A DNA stretch of 64,000 nt, from positions 186,001 to 250,000 of the forward strand of contig NZ_MSIT01000002.1 in the NCBI RefSeq assembly GCF_002094885.1. The letters are read 5' to 3'. Origin of the DNA: Salibaculum halophilum. Its GTDB lineage: Bacteria; Pseudomonadota; Alphaproteobacteria; Rhodobacterales; Rhodobacteraceae. The notes under the pieces were generated by a model. It was not told where the DNA came from. It did no database searches and worked only from the letters and a program-made list of their open reading frames with translations. The position numbers and the translations under genes are program-made. Below, piece after piece: positions 63,685 through 64,000 of the stretch (positions are counted from its first letter, which is position 1; each line of letters opens with the position of its first letter).

Positions 63685-64000
63685 TTAGTCCGCGCTGCCG
63701 TCGCCGTCAACCGGGGCGAGGACGCCGACGATCGGCCCCATCCGCAGGCCGAAATCGCTGCGCCCCAGTTGTGGCGCGTGCAGGCGGCTGACCTTGCCGT
63801 CGAGATAGAGCGCGTTCCCAAGGCCGAGCCGGTCGCGAAACAGCGTGGCGAAATCGTGGAAATTGACCGGCGCCTGCGAAATGGCGAAGACCGCGCGATC
63901 GCCGCTTGCGCTGGTGCCGACGCCGTTGCGGATGTGCCGCGAGGTGCCGTCGGGGATCAGCCGCGGGTGCAGCGCGCCGTTGCGCACCAGCAGGGGGCCG
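63685..64000 (-). CDS. Phosphodiester glycosidase family protein, C-terminal part
   Basis: The frame is open to the window edge, so the N-terminus is missing. The visible 104 codons, including RNGALHPRLIPDGTSRHIRNGVG, AVFAISQAPVNFHDFATLF, NALYLDGKVSRLHAP and RMGPIVGVLAP, match the C-terminal half of the NAGPA/DUF2233 phosphodiester glycosidase domain (quoted in pieces). Such proteins cleave sugar phosphodiesters and are often exported. It ends 33 bases before truB. Confidence 0.82.
   Translation of the reverse strand, partial: GPLLVRNGALHPRLIPDGTSRHIRNGVGTSASGDRAVFAISQAPVNFHDFATLFRDRLGLGNALYLDGKVSRLHAPQLGRSDFGLRMGPIVGVLAPVDGDGSAD

Overview
The window is typical chromosome of a high-GC alphaproteobacterium of the family Rhodobacteraceae (Roseobacter group). 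This rests on protein content and synteny: mutY beside a DUF721 gene and a dsbA; DUF4170-waaA-lpxK; DUF3576-leuS-lptE-holA; amidase-aminotransferase-ftsK-lolA; a Rhodobacter-type porin; and several RTX calcium-binding proteins. A probable 8-vinyl reductase gene of bacteriochlorophyll synthesis (bciA, 58465-59433) suggests the organism is, or descends from, an anoxygenic phototroph. No rRNA, tRNA, CRISPR array, prophage or intact insertion sequence was seen.

Layout. 1-11.2 kb: DNA repair (mutY), DUF721, periplasmic DsbA, a CoA-transferase; a leftward envelope operon (pmbA, inositol-monophosphatase-like gene, DUF4170, WaaA-like, lpxK); a DUF2125 protein; a coupled SDR-crotonase pair. 11.25-11.67 kb: gene-free DNA with strong dyads. 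11.7-24.2 kb: an accessory surface region with an HNH protein, a flavoprotein, two secreted RTX proteins (one a serralysin-type metalloprotease), UDP-glucose dehydrogenase, a DUF2793 protein, and a compact leftward cluster (wecB, outer-membrane barrel, processive family-2 glycosyltransferase, multi-pass membrane protein) that looks like a small synthase-dependent polysaccharide system. 24.4-30.4 kb: holA, lptE, leuS, DUF3576 lipoprotein, porin. 30.6-39.2 kb: yggS, an L,D-transpeptidase, a lipid or sterol hydroxylase, ribA, a CenR-like response regulator, an RlmL-like methyltransferase, xthA, a CnoX-like thioredoxin, a Lon-N protein and Trm112. 39.3-54 kb: ubiquinone hydroxylase, amidase, aminotransferase, ftsK, lolA, lytic transglycosylase, AEC transporter, hspQ, gamma-glutamyltransferase, free-methionine-sulfoxide reductase with a tiny upstream ORF, PNPOx-like protein, homocysteine methyltransferase, RluA-type synthase, 1-Cys peroxiredoxin. 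54.1-56.1 kb: a low-GC insert with a glycosyltransferase and a TupA-like ATP-grasp protein. 56.2-64 kb: the truB-rpsO-pnp translation and RNA-decay cluster, split by accessory genes, then the start-truncated view of a phosphodiester glycosidase.

The most interesting signal is non-coding. Between the RlmL-like gene and xthA, a perfect FNR-type box (TTGAT-N4-ATCAA) lies about 41 nt upstream of a stem-loop, a CCUCCC-containing linker and a strong rho-independent terminator. This looks like an oxygen-regulated small RNA of about 70 nt. A second element of the same architecture, sharing 13 of 14 linker bases, follows the response-regulator gene 1.8 kb away. The best candidate protein system is the wecB/outer-membrane barrel/processive glycosyltransferase/membrane-protein cluster at 17.4-21.5 kb.
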